NCBI GenBank assembly: GCA_000320605.2
Contig: KB445793.1
Coordinates: forward strand, 1,695,122-1,759,121
Direction of reading: 5' to 3'
DNA from: Gelatoporia subvermispora B
Lineage: Eukaryota; Basidiomycota; Agaricomycetes; Polyporales; Gelatoporiaceae
Length of the DNA: 64,000 nucleotides
Under the pieces are notes generated by a model that saw only the letters and a program-made list of their open reading frames with translations, ran no database searches and was not told where the DNA came from. This document shows, piece after piece, positions 63,546-64,000 of this stretch. Every line of letters starts with the position of its first letter. Position 1 is the first letter of the stretch. The translations under genes were made by a program, and so were the position numbers.

Positions 63546-64000
63546 TTACGGCGGTGCGGTTTGAACAGCCTTGAGCTCTTGGACGAGACGCTGCATAACA
63601 AATAAGCGCTCCATGAGATACCCAGACCAATCAGCAACTTACCTCACTGCTGGTCTTGAGTTCCTCCTCGCTCATTTCCTTGCCCTCCTGACCAAGTCTG
63701 ATGCCGTACTCCAGGAGCTGCTTCATAAAATACGGGCTGATGATCGTCTCGTCATCTCTCAGCATAGGAGGTTGAGGCTCCGGGTCCTGCATGCCCAACC
63801 AGTCCATCGCGAGCAGCTCCGGGATCGTCGCGCGTTCCTTCGGGTTCCGGGCCAAACACGTTTTTATTGTCGCTATTACGTTCCGGGGAATGCGGACACG
63901 CTGGTGCTCAAGGTGCTTCGGTGGTGTCGACGATCCGTTTGCAGCACGTGTACCTCCAGGCGTTGAGTACTCGGGGAAGTCGATCATATATGTGCCATCA
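63546..64000 (-). CDS. MPS1: MPS1/TTK-type spindle-checkpoint kinase, C-terminal part
   Basis: Only the 3' end lies in the window: exon up to 63643 (continuing past the right edge) and last exon 63590-63546; about 134 residues seen. It holds the end of the kinase domain (DGTYMIDFPEY; KTCLARNPKERATIPELLAM) and the Mps1-specific tail DDETIISPYFMKQLLEYGIR, then EELKTSSERLVQELKAVQ. This DETIISP.YM(R/K)QLL tail is characteristic of Mps1/TTK, the kinase that drives kinetochore checkpoint signalling. The catalytic core, start and length cannot be judged. It is the right-most gene, truncated by the window, not broken. Confidence 0.85.

Overview
This window is nuclear DNA of a filamentous basidiomycete, most likely an Agaricomycete and possibly a polypore. 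Nearly every gene is cut by many short introns (mostly 45-70 nt, GT-AG, with CTGAC/CTAAC-like branch sites close to the acceptor). Genes lie on both strands without operons. Protein types include a fungal GH71 alpha-1,3-glucanase, the fungal-specific V-ATPase proteolipid c' (VMA11), a DUF6533-like membrane protein typical of mushrooms, and a questin-oxidase-like (DUF4243) protein. I see no transposon, CRISPR array, virus or bacterial insert. All exon models were assembled by hand from frame, splice sites and family motifs. Nearly all join without frame errors.

Layout: 1-2.1 kb has no recognisable gene. 2.1-14.1 kb: a candidate centromere histone chaperone (Scm3/HJURP-like, +), a PP2C phosphatase (PTC2/3 type, +), a NUDCD1-like CS-domain protein (-), a RING protein (-) and a secreted GH71 glucanase (+). 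14.7-28.8 kb is an RNA/chromatin block: DHR1/ECM16 (DHX37) pre-rRNA helicase (+), SEN1 (-), translin (+) and SAGA subunit SGF29 (+). 29.1-29.7 kb: an inverted pair of identical tRNA-Glu(CTC) genes. 30.2-35.4 kb: small heat-shock protein, a Dpb3/CHRAC-type histone-fold protein and a Sec14 lipid-transfer protein (all +). 35.7-41.9 kb: VMA6 (-) and mitochondrial uL6 (+) from a shared promoter, ARC1/AIMP1-type tRNA-binding cofactor (-) and a 2OG-Fe(II) oxygenase (-). 42.4-48.1 kb: third tRNA-Glu(CTC), alpha/beta hydrolase (+), an uncharacterised possible nucleotidyltransferase (-), ZCCHC10-type zinc-knuckle protein (+), VMA11 (-). 48.6-55.7 kb: acyl/4-coumarate-CoA-ligase-like enzyme (-), PrxQ/BCP peroxiredoxin (+), TIM9 (-), DAHP synthase (+). 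55.7-57.8 kb is gene-poor. 57.8-64 kb: DUF6533-like membrane protein (+), a probable F-box-type remnant (-), questin-oxidase-like protein (-) and the 3' end of an MPS1/TTK kinase gene (-) that runs off the right edge.

Functionally this is mostly housekeeping. Themes recur: two V-ATPase membrane-sector subunits, ribosome/tRNA/RNA-termination factors, chromatin factors and kinetochore/checkpoint candidates (Scm3-like at one end, Mps1 at the other). Genes are often arranged tail-to-tail with only about 90-290 bp between stop codons.

The most notable signals are gene-structural. Microexons of 6, 10, 13 and 18 nt are needed to complete conserved motifs. GC-AG introns occur in SEN1 (inside the P-loop coding region), in TIM9 and possibly at the PTC start codon. 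No clearly new multi-gene system was found. The strongest candidates for novelty are the Scm3/HJURP-like protein and the uncharacterised nucleotidyltransferase-like protein.
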